DNA from: Anas platyrhynchos
Lineage: Eukaryota; Chordata; Aves; Anseriformes; Anatidae
Assembly: GCF_047663525.1 (NCBI RefSeq)
Contig: NC_092587.1
Span: 196,165,501-196,229,500, forward strand
Direction of reading: 5' to 3'
Length of the DNA: 64,000 nt
Program-made: the position numbers and the translations under genes
Shown here: positions 1-13,774 of the stretch, piece after piece
How the letters are laid out: each line of letters starts with the position of its first letter
How positions within the stretch are numbered: position 1 is the first letter of the stretch
The notes under the pieces: generated by a model
Told to the model about the DNA's origin: nothing
Databases searched by the model: none
What the model saw: the letters and a program-made list of their open reading frames with translations, nothing else

Positions 1-1214
1 CCCCTGGTACCGTGTTTGTATAAATTCTTAATGGGTCAGAAAAAAAATATGGCCCAGCTAACTATTGGGTTTGGTCCATTGCCTGAAGTCTGATGGACTG
101 AAAGCATCCCTCAGGCTTGGGCTGTTAAGATAGGAGCTGAAATAAATATTCAGAAAGGTCCTGCAATGATGGCTGTCATTTTAAGTACAGTGGCTCACCA
201 GGAGTCAGTCACAACCCACCCACCATGGCCAGCAGGAACTGGGCAGCCCCTCACCACAAAGCAGCAGTGGGAGATGCTGTGCATGGAAACACCTGGCACT
301 GGAGGGACAGCACATAACAGCATGTCCACAAGACACATAACAGCATATCCACAATACCAGAGCAATGGACAGCCTGCTGAGCTGCAGGACATGAAAGCAA
401 CACGCTGCTTGGTGAGTTGTGTCCAGCACACACCGTGCACACACATAGTGAGAAGTGATGCTGCTGGCACCGTGCACTCCTGCAGCAAACTTAGTGAGGA
501 GCCACATGCTGCTCTGAACTGTGCCAAGGCAAGGTGCAGTGACTTGGGACAAGGATTGACAGCCCTGGGCTCTAGATAAAGCCTTGATCACTCTGCCCTT
601 CATGGAGAGCATCCTTTAAAATACCTTCTCCAGCATCATCCTCAGCAAGATGGAAATTCTGCTCCTCATCAGAAAGATTATCACATTACATTATTCTCCA
701 CCCTAGTGTTGGTAGACACCTGTGTACAGCAGTCCTGTTGACATGCTGTGTTAAATCAAGTCCAGAAATTCCTTCCTGTATATCTAGAGGCTGTCATTAA
801 TTGAAATGTGTGTTTAGAAAGCACAAAAACAAATGTTTTGAAAATTAAAAGCCCTAGGCAGTCACCCACTGAAATCTTTCACACCTGTGATTTGAGAGGG
901 AGCATGTGAGGTCGTGCTTAGCTAAGGGAGACACCAAAGCTATCATTACCTCAGTGCCAGAAGAACCAGGCTCCTGTTAAATCACAGTTGCTATAGCTCA
1001 TTCAGGAATACTCCCCCGATTTAGGGATGACCTAGTTTGGGTGCTGAACATCTCCCTGTGTGGAGCAGACCAAAACTTTCCCAATGCACTTTGCATAAGG
1101 GCCTGCTGCACATCCCTAACAAGAATGAAACTCCAAATTACTTATGTCAAGGCCAGCATCCCATTCACAGATCACCCTACCCAGCAGCTCTGAAGGGTAA
1201 ATGACTTGATCTTT

Positions 1215-1415
1215 CTCCTCAGAAGAGCAGTCAGGCACTGGGACGGGTTGCCCAGGGAAATTGTGGTGTCACCATCCCTGGGGGTGTTCAAGGAAAGGTT
1301 GGACGTGGTGCTTGGGGACATGGTTTGGTGATGACATTGGTGGTAGGGGGATGGTTGGACCAGATGATCTTGGAGGTCTTTTCTAACCTTAATGATTCTG
1401 TGATTCTATGATCTG
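1215..1415 (+). mobile_element. CR1 LINE 3' end fragment
   Basis: The stretch reads like the terminal part of a CR1 retrotransposon: a segment for 'gcactgggacgggttgccc', then 'gtgcttggggacatggttt', then 'gaccagatgatcttgga'. It finishes with the short ATTCTRTG repeat typical of CR1 3' ends. It is a 5'-truncated copy, as most avian CR1 insertions are. It has no coding capacity. Confidence 0.85.
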
Positions 1416-2238
1416 GAGATATCTTTTCTCTTCACCACTGAGCCCAACTTCTCCAGCTGTTCCAAGAGTCCCCAAGCTTGACATTAAATCAGGCATTTTT
1501 CCTGGCAGGCAGTAGATCCCCAGCTTCCCAAGGCAGCACCAAAGTCCAGCACTGTGAGGCAGAACATTGCTGGCGAGCACCACGGTCACGTCACCACCCA
1601 GCATCACCGCAGAAGACTCTCAGCGTGTTCAAATAGGAACATCTTTAATGCTGTGGGGGGTATCTGGCACACTCAGCAGGGACACTTTGCCCTTACAAAG
1701 CTCCTCTGAATTTCATACCGCTGAAACACACTGCTTCGCGTGGTGGGACTGAAATGGGAAGGACACAATGACTGTAACTCTCCCGAATGTTTACCATTTT
1801 CCACCCTTATATGACTCCCTCCTCAGAACATCCCCCAGCAAGCTTAAAAGGAAAACATTCATCAAGGTCAGGCAAAGTTTTGAAAGAAATTAGCTGCAAG
1901 TAAAATAAATATAAAAGCAATTCTAGCCTATACTTTATGACAAAATGCCTAGTTGTTCCAGTCCAGCACACCCAATGTCCTTGAGGTGCTGCCAGCACAG
2001 GGGATAATGACCCAGTGAAATCTTTCATCTCGCAGGTTTCTGCCTCCAGTTCACTGTACCCTTTGTTTCTTTGCCCCCTCTTCATAAAAATAATAATAAT
2101 AATAATAATTTGCTTGGACACTGTAGGGCCCCAATCTGCCTCTCCATTTGTGGGTTTGCCTCCTTTGCATCCTAAATATGCCCATGACACGATCTCTGTA
2201 CAGTTCCAGTTTTCATTAACTTTTCCCAGCCTACTGGG

Positions 2239-2276
<38 letters not shown>
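2239..2276 (+). repeat. Homopolymeric A tract, about 38 nt
   Basis: A single unbroken run of adenines follows 'cctactggg'. CR1 elements do not end in poly(A), and I see no retrogene body immediately upstream. It may be a tail of an old non-CR1 insertion or a simple expansion. Its length is likely variable and prone to sequencing error. Confidence 0.9.
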
Positions 2277-2280
<4 letters not shown>

Positions 2281-2834
2281 CTGCCTTTTTCTGACATTTT
2301 TAAGGTTAATCATATCCTATCTTTTTGAAAAAAAAAATACAATATGGGAAGTTTTTGGCTTCCAGTGCATATCCCTGATGTGTATGTATAGATATATATA
2401 CACATATTTATCCCTGACATATCCCAGATATATATGTATAAATAACTTCCCATACCAATAGGAACTATCCATAGTTCCTCACTAGGCATTCATGGATGCC
2501 TGATTTCTATAAATGAGAAAAATAGGAATATGAGACATCACAAGGGAAATCCGTACCTCTTCCCCTTCTCTCTTATGCTCCATTTTAGGATTTCCTAAAT
2601 GTGTCCTCCCTAGAGTATCAGCTGGGGACCAGCCAGAGAGCCAAGAAACACTCACAGGTTTGTCAGACATTCCTAACACGATAAAAAAAAGATAATTCCA
2701 CATGAGCTATGGGCTGTGTGGGACCAGGATGAACTTTCCATCATTTCCACAGAAATGCCATGCTCTCTGACTTTATCCACACACGCTGTACTTCAATCTT
2801 CCCTCGCAGTTCTCAGGCTTTAGGGTTCCTTCTC

Positions 2835-4010
2835 ATGACTCTAGTAAGGCCTTTGATGCTGCCTCCCACACCATCCCCACGGGCACACTGAAAAATAAAT
2901 AAATAAAACAAAAAATCTCATTTTGCTGATTCTTAAAGCTTCTATGCAAGCCTTCCTCCCCAGGGACGGCAACACTGCTGCGGCAGTAGGTGGCTTTCTT
3001 TGACCCTCAGGTAGGTGCTAGTGTAGTTGCTTTGCAACTGGAATCTGGGCAGCTTGGAATAATAAAATGAAGGAGAAAAATGTGAACCAGAGTGAGGTTC
3101 TGTGTGCCAGACAGAGAACTGTGAACAAATGTCTTCAACACCAAAGCTTAAGAAGAATCAGTACATATGGCAAGTCTGTATGGTGTATGTGCCTAAAATG
3201 TATTTCCTATTTATGGACAATATGCCTTAGGCCACTCATTGGATTCCCCTGGGCTCCACATTCCCAACCCCTCAGGGAGGGACAGCTTCAGGTGACTCCA
3301 GGAAGGATTTTGAGGAGAAAGCCTCGTTATACCCGGAGAGCACTGGTTTTGCAAGAGCTGCTGGGCAGAGCTGGAGGGCAGTTTGGCCGGCCAGCTGGAC
3401 TCCCAGCCCTGCACCACTGGTGGTTCCTTCTCATGGTGACTGGAGCATCCCTTTGATGCTGCCTCCACAGCATCCCCACAGGCACACTGGTGGGATTGGG
3501 GTTAGAGAAACAGAGAGTGAGATGTATGCAGAGCTGTCTGCATGGCCAGGCACCTGGACAAGGGGAGAAAAAGGGAGAAAAGGGGAGAGATGGACACGTT
3601 GGAATGAGTCTGGTGAAGAACTATGAGGAAGATTGAGGGTTTGGGCTACCTGTTGTGCAAAGAGAGGCTGCAGGAGCAAAGAGTCTTCATCCTTGGCTCA
3701 GGGCAATCTTGTTAACGTGTATTAATAGCTGATGACAGGTGGAGAAAAGAAGTCAGGGCCAGACTCTTCTCAGTGGTGCCCAGTGAGAGGACAAGAGCCA
3801 ACAGGCACAAACTGAACTACAAGATAATCCATAAGAAGGTTTTTTTCACTGTGAGGGTGAGGCAGTGGAACAGGTCACCCAAAGAGATTGTGAAGTCTCC
3901 ATGCTTGGAGATACTCTGAACCATGTGGGCTGTTCTCACTGATCCTGCTCTGAGCTAAGGTTTGGACTGAGGAATTTCCAGAGGTGTCTTCTCTCCTCTG
4001 TGACAGTGAC
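2835..4010 (+). mobile_element. CR1 LINE fragment (RT C-terminal region to 3' end), rearranged
   Basis: From about 3640 the sequence follows CR1: 'cagtggtgcccagtgagag' at 3772, then 'actgtgagggtgaggcagtgg', 'gtgaagtctccatgcttgg', and a closing 'ggaatttccagaggtgtc'. The piece at 2835-2890 resembles the piece at 3435-3490, so one segment occurs twice. Translated, the 2835 copy resembles the S/F-S-K-A-F-D motif of CR1 reverse transcriptase. The 3290-3810 part also has an inverted counterpart at 13.8-14.3 kb. No frame is intact. Confidence 0.75.
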
Positions 4011-5364
4011 CCTAGAAGACTGCAATACCAGTTTCACAGTAGGATAAAGAAGCTAAACTCCTTCATCAACAGCATTCCTTTGGTGGGCTGGACAGGGGCT
4101 CCTTTCAGATATGTTCTCCCTTTAGTCATCAGTAATAACAAGCAGTTAAATCCTAGAAAGTTTTTGTTTAAAATTTTTCATAAAACTGTGTTTTTATTGC
4201 TGTACAGAGGAGAGAAAATTGTCCAAGATAACAGCAGTCCAGCTTAGCTTGCCCTGAATGCCCTTGTTTACAAAAACTAACAAAAGCTGCGGAAAAAAGG
4301 CCAGAACAGTCTGGGCCATCGATGCGAATATAAATGTGATAAGGAGTCTTCAATGCTCCTGGTGCTGTTGCAGTTGGTGCATGACAATGAACAGAAAGAT
4401 TCTAAAAATGGGAAATGGATTAAATTGGTGATCGGACAGGGTTTTGGTCGGCTACCCTAAGGGAGATGAAGAACCTCTAGAACATTGCTTGTGCTGGTCC
4501 CATGGGGCAGGGAGAGCAGCCAGGGGGCTCAAAGGCTGTGTCTACAGGACTCAATGCTGCATGGTGGAGCAGTCCTGGGCCCCTAGCTCAGTTTCAGCTC
4601 TTCAGAGTGAACTCTCTCCAGAATGGCAGATGAGTTTTGGGTTGGAAGCAACCAGCTGGTTCACTCCAAACAAGATCCTGAGAATGCACTAGCACTCATG
4701 CAAAGTTGATAAGTAGTGACCCAGGACCTGGGAGTGAAGAGAAAAGATGAAATACTTACAGTAGACCTATTTGAAGCAGCAGATACCAGCACCTGGGCAG
4801 CATGCCACCATCTCTTGGGGTAGCAGGATCCACTGCGATGCCCCGAGGCTTCCAGCATCTTGGGTTTCCTTGACATTTTTAGACTTCATCTTCTGCTCAC
4901 CATCTGAGTTGATATCAGATGGCAATTTGATTAAGAAACAGGAACAGTAAAAAAATCAATGCTGTGTACATTAGGTAGATTAACTGGCTAACTGAGAGGT
5001 CCTGAAATGTAATTACACGTACAAAATTGTCATCCAGTATCCGAATCTGTAGTGAGGCTGATTCTTGGCACTATGCTATTGTACTGCATTTCTCGGTGAC
5101 TGGGGAAGCAATGAAAAGCAGTCCACTTTGTGTCCTCAGCTGGCCAAACAAATGAGATGCACTTCAGTATGGGCTAATGGACAGTCTAACACAGGGGTCT
5201 AGAGACAGGTCAGGTGAATCACGGTGTAATATTGAGTTCAGACACCACCTGAAAAGAAGCCCCAAATGGTGTTATGCATTGTAATGTTGAAAGATAGATG
5301 AGATGAATCACTCACAAAGCACGTTCCTGCTACTTTGATAATGGCTCTTTTCTCTCACAGAGCT

Positions 5365-5412
5365 TTTGGCAAGATTACAGAATGGTTGAGGTTGGAAGGG
5401 ACCATAGCTGGA
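5365..5412 (-). mobile_element. Short CR1 3'-end remnant
   Basis: 'agaatggttgaggttggaag' followed by 'ggacc' is the reverse complement of the familiar CR1 3' end. Only about 45 bp is recognisable. Confidence 0.55.
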
Positions 5413-8400
5413 AGTCAAAACTAAAAAAATTTGGACTACAAACAAGGCTCAGCTTTTTAAACTATAGGGTCCATTAAATGTTAGAGCAATTTGCCGAGGA
5501 CTGAGGTGGATTCTTCATCACTGAAAATGCTACAGTGAAACTGGAAGCTTTTCTGAAAGTTATCCTCTGTTTTAATGAGGATAACTTTCATCTGGGGAGC
5601 TCTGAATGTGGTGTCCAGCCCAACATTCAGATTAGAAAACCCCAGTAATGCCTTCTGCTCCTTCTCCCGACCCTGAACTCAAGGCTGGAGATGGGCAACC
5701 ATCCAGGCAACCACTGGCATTTCTATCTTGATACCACTGAATGCTCAGAGCGTTGCTATCACACCTGACCCCCAGCCATGGAGATGAAGTCAAGACCATA
5801 ATGAGACTTGGATGCCTATATAAACTGGCCCTACATCAGCAGAAACTCTGCTGATCCCACGTTATCTCTGCAAATGATAACAAAGAGGGTGTCATTATTA
5901 AAAAAGAAGAAAGTGGGATTAAAAATCGAAGCATATTTCAACTCTGGGATTCTTGCTGTGAACCTACAGACTGTGATACTTGCACTGTATGGCAGAAAGG
6001 GCACGACAGGGTTTTCTTCAATAGACATGTGAGATTTATTTCACAAGTTCAGCTGTGCTTTTAATTCAGAAATAACAGACCTTGACCTAATCACGGAACG
6101 GGAGAAAAAAATTACCCTATGAAGCAAAAGCAAACTGAAAAACTTCCAACTTTTCCACATTTCTACATTTTTTGATGAACTGTGCACTGTTGTGTTGTAC
6201 ATCACATAATGCACCACTGGACAGGGTTCAATTGAGAACAGGATGAGCACAGCCTGATGATTGATATGGAGCAGTTCTGAGTAGGACGCTTTGAAACGCT
6301 GCCTAGCAGAGATTGATTCTCCTGCACGCCCCTTAATCATACTAAGTTTCCAAGCCTAACTATGATAATGAATTGCAAAGATTAACTATGTAGTTGATGA
6401 TTATCGTATTAGATGGAATTAGGAAGGAACAGGTAGGAAACCCTGCCAGTTTGAGAGTTCAGGGAACAGGGAAGGAAACCAGAAAAACAGAAGAGCCACA
6501 AAGATGAAACAGAAAGGAACACAAAGAAACAGGATTGACAAATATCACGCACAATGGACCTGGAATATTACGCACTTGTAATCATGTATTTGAGTAGCAA
6601 AACAGAGATAAAGAAAAAGGAGCCCATTTAAGTACTGAAATGGCTTTTTTTGATTTTTTTAATTTCTTGGCCTCACCACCTGGTTACTAAGTCTAAGTAT
6701 AGGAAGCATTTTATGGACAAGGATCTATACACAGGACATTAAACAGAGGTATTTGGTTTCCAGAATTAAGGTGATGTGTAGCTTCTTCTTGGATGGATGT
6801 GGCTGGTTTGAGACAAGCTCTCAAGACAGCCTTGGCAGCACTGCAGTCCCCAAAGACCACACAGAAATTGTGCCCTGACATAATTTAAGGTAATTAATGC
6901 CCCCTTAGCATGAATTCATGCTGTTTTGCATGCAGTCTATGAAAGATTACAGTTCAATCCCATCAAGATAGATCTAGCTCAACTTGGCTGAAGCTGCCCG
7001 GGCTATATAACTCCCTCATCAGGAGGAAACTCACCTTTGCACACACCAGTCTGGGAACAAGACCATGATAGAAAGTGGAAATGAAGCTGAAATCAAACCT
7101 GCAATCTCTGCCCTGGGGCTCCTTCGGTTCGTCCAACTAAAACAGGGGTCCTCCACAGCCCTACAACAGGTTTTCCCAAAGCAGGAATCAAACATCAAAC
7201 ATTTAAGAGGCTCAGAGCTCAGCACAGTGAATAACAATCCTTTTTTCTCTGTAGCTGCATTGCACTTTCTACATCAATTCATTGAGACAACCTTTCCAAA
7301 GCCCCTCCAGATTCGGAGAATTGTTTAGATGTTTGAAATACAAAAGAAAACCTACAGAAAAATGGGGAAGAGTGTATAAAAGGCAATAGCTCACAATGTG
7401 GATCATAGTTTTGGCCACATTAGACCCTGCTTCTATCTTTGCAGTGGATTTTTTTTTTAATTTATTTATTTTATTTTTTGTGAAGCAAGCACCATGTCTG
7501 AGAGCCCTTATCCAAATGCAGCGTGTGCCAGGACAATGAAACACCCCAGTAGGAAAGGATGCTTACTTTCAACTGGTGGACATGAGGGCTCTTATTCTTA
7601 AAATCAGGTTTTGAGAAAGTACAAAAAAGTTTGGATCATTTAAGATTCTTTCCCTCAGTCCCTGCAGCCCTGGCATGTCCTGTGAGATGTGCCGTGCTGT
7701 ATAGTGTTGAGCCAACCCTCTCACCACCCTTCACAAAATGTTTTAGGGACAGATTTCTTTGGACACCCAAATTGCGGAGAGGTGTTAATTATTTACTCTC
7801 TAGCACCACCTAAGAGCAGCCCCAAGTAACACAACCTAGTGCTTCCTTTGAGGAGCATGCCATTCCCTGCACCCTAAGTGCAGCATCCCCAGAATTGTCC
7901 TCACCTGGAGACACAGGCTGCCACCAGACACCATCGCCTGCCACTCGCTGGACAGAAGTGTACCTCTCAAAGGGTCTTGCTGGGGAGCCCACCCAAAGGA
8001 GGACTTTGGGACAAGGTGCCCACAGCCCATCCCAGGTCACCACGTGCGTTATTGGAAGGTCTGCTGCTGCCTGTGAGGGTGCTGCATGACCTCCTCCAGC
8101 AGCCACCTACCCACACCACACGCTTACAAATTAGAAGCTAAAAAATAAATGAAGTTTCCACCTCTGGTGTGTTCAGGGCAGTTCCCAAGTTCTCCCCACA
8201 CACAGGCTGAGGTGGGGAGCTGGAGCCAAGCTCTAATTGATTTGGGGACATCTGTGGTGCTCCAGGAGGAAACCACCCCCGGTGCATGTGCAAGGGGCTG
8301 AGCTGTGAGTGCCCCGAGTTACCCACACTTGCTGCCACAGGAGACACCATAATTACACGTGTTGCTCAATCACGGCCATTATTCAAAAGGCCACATGCCT

Positions 8401-11400
8401 AAAATGCTTCAGCGGTCATTCTGCAAGGCTGGATGGGTTTGACTCGACTGGGTTTGGGGCTGCCTATTCCCAGCTTCCCCCCACAGGTGCCACGTCCAGA
8501 CAGGGGAGCCGTGAGGACAGGCCAAAGGAAATTCTTTGCCCCAAATTTACCCCAAATGGAATGGAGAGGTGCTCAGGTGATCCACATAAAAAAAGCTATT
8601 GAGATATTTAAATGGTCCATTTAAGCTAGACTAGTTTAATCATGCTTAATTATTGCCTTGCTTAATTATAACTCAGGATAAATTCTTTTTAACTCCTCAC
8701 CCAATCTGTGCATATCACTACCCCTGCATCTTAGGACAGAGGCTGAATTAGAGAAGGGAGACAGGGGCTCAAGCTCCTGGGACATCCCAGGATTCGGGAT
8801 GTCAAAACCTTGCACTGGTCTGGTAATGGAGAGGAAAAACAAAAATGGAGAGGAAAAACAAAACTCACAGGGGAAAAGGAAGATATGAGAGTCTCTTTTT
8901 GTATTTGTGATTTTTTTTTTTTTCATTCTGCACACATTGGATAGATGTGGCATTTCTGCATCTGAAAATATTTACACTGCTACTAATGAATAATGCAAAG
9001 CACCATGGATCAGCAAAGTAAAACTGGAGCAGCTTTGGGAATGGTTAGATGATTGTGATAAAAGATGCTTTTATATCTTTGTGTGTGTGTTTGTGTGGTG
9101 TAAAACTAGCTAGACTCTTTTATTTATACAATAGAAAATTACTTCAGGTACAGATGTCAAGTGAAGGGTTATGTGATTGCTGACCTTCTGGTGTCATGGC
9201 CAAACTGGAGCATAAACATTATTATTTAATTAGAAATGCACTGTTATTTTCCTGTTTTCCTGGTATTATTTTTATTTTTATTTTTATTTTTTTTAATTAA
9301 AACCTACTTGGTTTTGTGGGGTTAACATTTCAGGGCAAAAGAACTGGGTATCCAGTTATTCTCCTTCATCCTTTATCCCAGAAATGTCCACATTTGACCT
9401 GCATCTCCCAGTTATTGGTTGAGAGCCTCGCTGTTGAATAAAAACCAAGAGAGGAAGGAGAGTAAGGATTGTGGAACCTAGCCCTGGGAAAAGAATCCTG
9501 AAAATATTCAGCATATAGGATTCAAATTCTTTAATAGCTTTAGATGAACCAAAACTAGATTTTGACACAGAATAGATTTACCAACTATTAACCTGTGTGA
9601 TGCCTGGGATTCTTTAGGCTGCTCTATTTCTAGAGTATATATAAAATCTGAGGAACAAGCCTTCAGGTGGCACATGTACAGCTGTCAGGGAGAGATGGCA
9701 TGCCCGTGTCTGCAGGCACAGCACCCCCAAGCTCCCAGGAGATGCACACCAGCCACGCCAGGCTGGAAATCCCACCCCAGTCGCTTTGGTAAAAGTGATG
9801 CGCGGATGTAGCCATTGCCTCTGGGAGCATCTTGACGACAGATCCACACCAGACAAGCACGATTCACTTCTCATTTTGCAGGATTTGGGTAGGTTATCAT
9901 GGTCACCACACCTGCCCCAACTGGTGCAGCAGCTGCTTCCCTGGATGAAGCCGTTTCTCCTGGTGTGATTTGTAGTGCATGAACCACGTCTCACTTCAAT
10001 GATTTCTGTCCCAATGTCTTAGACACCATCCGCAGGTGCTCGCACTGTGCGTGATAAACTGGACCAAAAAGAGGGAAGGAAGACAAAGAGAAAAAATGAT
10101 TAATGAGGAGCTCAGTGAATTGCAGCAATGATTTAGCATGCCCTCCTACCACAGCACGAGCCCACAGCCACTGTCGCAGTGCTGGCAGTGCTGTGCCACA
10201 CCTTCTGGAGGTGACCCCAGAGACTCAGGAAAGCTGGGGCTTCTGCCACAAGCTTCCCAGAAACCAGCAACTCCATGGCTTGGCTTCCCATGGGGGCATC
10301 GTGATCTCTGTATTTCAGAAAGGTGTGGAGGGGTGAGGATATTCCTGGTAGTAAAGTTTTAATGCCACGTAGTGATTGCGTGCATCACTGACCCTGAGCA
10401 GTGCCTGGTGGGCAGTGCAGTCACTCGGACAGTCCCATCTGAATGTGGGCTCTGAGCATCCCTGATCTGATAAATGCTATTTCCAAAGGGGGAAGCATCT
10501 GTGCGTCCTTACGTGTACATCTCTGTATCTTTCAAGGTTGCATTTCACTTCATTTTATTTTTTCCTCTACTCCCTCCCCCCTTCCCAAACCACAGACCTC
10601 AAACCACAGAGAGAATCAGTTCAGATAGCTTAAAAAGCGGAGGAATGCTGACAGACCAGGACTGCCGTGGTCTCTCCTGTTACAGCTATTGATTCATCTC
10701 GGGTAAGAGAAGGGCTTTTTGTGCCGTACCTCTGCCAAAAAAAATTAAAGGTAGAAAGAAACCACTGACACACAGAGCAAAGATTTGGCCGGGTTCTACT
10801 TCAAAGGGCTTTTTTCATCTCATGTGGAAGGAAGGAATGTTTTTACAGACCGAAACCTCCTCGTCCTCCCAACGAACATCCCTTCCACTTCCAAAAGGCT
10901 GGGATAAGGCAAGCCTGGGCTGCTGACTCCATGTGGAAGAGGAGGGTGCAGCAGGATGCTGCCTCTTTTCCTTCAGTACCTCTGCTGCATGTTCCTGTCG
11001 CTGGTTTAGAAGGAAAAGGGTGAGAGAAAAAAATCAAAAAACACCAAAGCTCTGTCTAAAGCATTTCAGAGCACTCATGCAGCATATTAGAGACTGAAAG
11101 GAGCTTTCTGGCTCCTATCTGGCTGCTGTTGCAGTCATTAATGTGGTTTTGTTCCATTATTAATGACACCAGCAAAAGAAATCAGACCTCTCAGACAAAC
11201 TTGAGAGGTTCTCAAGGAGCAAAGAGGGAAGGAGAGCAATGGGCGACCCTTAAAATGGGGGAAATACCTGAGGGGAAGGGGGGAAATAAAATTAAAATGC
11301 TGGAACTAAGCATGGAGCAGTAAAAATCTCCAGGTGTCAATAGCACCGTATGGGTGGTGAAATGAACCTTTCACAATGCCTGTAAATCATTCCCAAAGCC

Positions 11401-12419
11401 TGCTACTTTAAGGGCACTTTATAATTAAACCAGAAGAAACTAATTCCTCACAGCCTGTGCCTTATTGTTTGATATGCCCGTGCTTCTAGAGCTGCTGTTT
11501 GGCAAACTGATTAAAATAAAACCAGAAGGGCAAGACTAATGGACGAAACCTCTGTAACCCGGAGCGGCGTATCATTACCTCCGTCTGAATGTGGTCGGAC
11601 AGGATTTCAATAAAAAGCTTCGTTAGGAAAATGAGTCAAGAATACGGCAAGGTAAATAATCTCAGCATTAACACCCCAACCTGGCTTTCTGGCAAAGTTT
11701 CTCTGGGTTAGCTGTCCCAGCAGCAGGAGAGGTCTGCTGGAGCCCCCCCTTTGGCATTTGGGGTGCTGGGAGGCAGCCACATGCTGGGGGTAATTGGGGT
11801 GCTGACCCCCTGGGGCTCACCAGAACTCAAGCACGGAGGTCAAATTAGGTTAGATTAGCTGCTAATGAACCACATGGCCATTATAGGTCCTCCTCGGAGT
11901 CAAGTGGTTTGCGCTGTGGGGCAGGAAGCTCTGGGTTCAAACACTGCTTAGGACATGGATGGTCTTTCTAAAGCCCTTAGAGCCCTAAAGTGATGCTTCT
12001 CATGCAAAGTAGTAAAATCCTCTGCTTTTTGGAAAGGCGAAGTAGGATTCAGCCTTTTGAGGGGCAAATGTATCCAAGCTGGCCCCTCTCACCAGCCACA
12101 CTGGTAGGGCTCCTCAAACCATCCAGCCCACGAGGGTGGGAGAAATCAGACCAGGAGCAGCAAACTCCTCCGTGCCCAAGGTTTGTTGCAGAAGTTGATG
12201 GTGATGGTTTTTAAGGCAGCAGACCCTTTCTGTGTGAGCTGCAAAGCTGAGTAATGAGAAACTCTATAGAAATATGAGGCAGGAGCCACCAGACTGGGGT
12301 CCCCTCCTATCCCCATGTCCCCAACAGCAGCCCTATGCCTCTGAATTGGATTAAATACTTCCTTAATACTGAGCATTTTGTTATGTGTCGCAGTGTGTTT
12401 CTTGAGGCACAGGCTTGGG

Positions 12420-12480
12420 GTTTGTTTGTTTGTTTGTTTGTTTGCTCAATTTTGTTTGTTTAGTTGGTTGGTTTTGTTTT
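12420..12480 (+). repeat. TTTG microsatellite and degenerate flank
   Basis: About six TTTG units start at 12420, followed by imperfect TTTG and TTGG units to about 12480. This is a simple repeat with no sign of function. Confidence 0.85.
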
Positions 12481-13774
12481 TAATCTACTAGTTTTATATT
12501 TTTCCCTTTAAAAAGGTGGAATCCAAAATCTCGTTGCTGTTAATTACTGATGCAGAAAACAGACACTCGCTTCTTGTCCCAGGACTGGATATTTGCCCTG
12601 TACTGCAAAGCCAAAACTCACAGTATCTGGGAAGAGCTTGAGACCTGGATTTCAATTTCATGACTACCAGCTGTCTTTCCAATGGAGCAGATTAAATCGA
12701 TGCAACCAGCGGGATAAATTTTAAATTACTCAAAGTGCAATTCATTTTATTCAAGCCTATGCCCCATATGTTGTGCTACCAAAACAGGTCACTGGGCCAA
12801 AAGCCCCAAAATAATTTTATGAAGGTTTAAATAAATGAATAAGGGTAATGATGTAAAGTCACATCACCATGAGACCTTCTTTAATGCTCTGAGAAATAAA
12901 ACCACCATGAAGAGATGGGGTCAGGAAGAAACTTTGCCACTGGGGTTCTCTCCTAGGAGAAGGACTGCAGGACTTTTTGCTCTGGTCTCATTTTCAGCAC
13001 AGGCATGATGCTGGCCTGATGGAGGAAGGGGATCCGGTGAACCACAGGAGCAGCTCACACAGGTGGGGTGGAGGGGCAGCAGTTCACAGGCTGTTTTTAC
13101 AGGTAAGGTGCCTCTGCACCCTCAGACACCCCAGCACCAGGGCATGCCCAGACCAGGGCAGGCTGCAAAACCCGTGCCAGAGCCAATATTCTGGCAGTGA
13201 GTTCTCACTGACCTCTCCTTCCCCTGTACCTTCACCTGACTCTCATTGCTTGAGCTTTAAGGGATGCACCAAATGTCAAGGAAACTGGAGATTTTATTGC
13301 ATCCTGAACGAAAGATGGGCCCTGGAGTCCATGCAGGTTGCATACCCTCTATGGGTCTTAGCTCACTCCTTGGCTGAGGGACTTGGGCAGACCCTGGTGT
13401 CCCAGCAATGTACCCTACCCTACAAGGTAGGGAATCTCCTTTTCCTCTCACCCATGAAGAGAGATAATGCACAGACCAAGGTGTCTATCTCTTCCACACA
13501 CCACACTATGGAAATATTCAGGAGAGAGAAACATGAGGAGAAGCATGGAATAATTACAGAAGTGCCACCACTCTGTACGACCCTTTCATTAGTCATCTGG
13601 TGGCTCTCCTGGCAGCATCCATCTTTCAGGATTGGGGCATTTACATGTTTTCAAATCATGTTTCTGCCTATCTTGTGTTATCCCAGCTTTTCTGAAAGAA
13701 CAACATGCATTTGGGGAGGCTTCTGGAAGATGATCAAAAGGAGAGAACACCCAGTGCCTGTCTGAATACAGTAG

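Larger units (their letters stand above)
1..13760. other. No gene recognised; repeat-bearing flank upstream of VSTM5
   Basis: I found no splice-supported coding exon in this stretch on either strand. Open frames are short and overlap on both strands, as expected by chance. It contains the CR1 fragments listed separately and a run of about 38 A at 2239-2276. It also has a short AAT run near 2086-2109 and a TTTG repeat at 12420-12445. In human the gene divergent from VSTM5 is HEPHL1, but I recognised none of its exons here. It may lie further out or be too diverged to spot by eye. Confidence 0.6.

Noticed and set aside
12977-13765. 262-codon plus-strand open frame
   Set aside because: It has no recognisable domain, promoter or splice context and runs up to the inverted CR1 copy. 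The composition looks like translated noncoding DNA.
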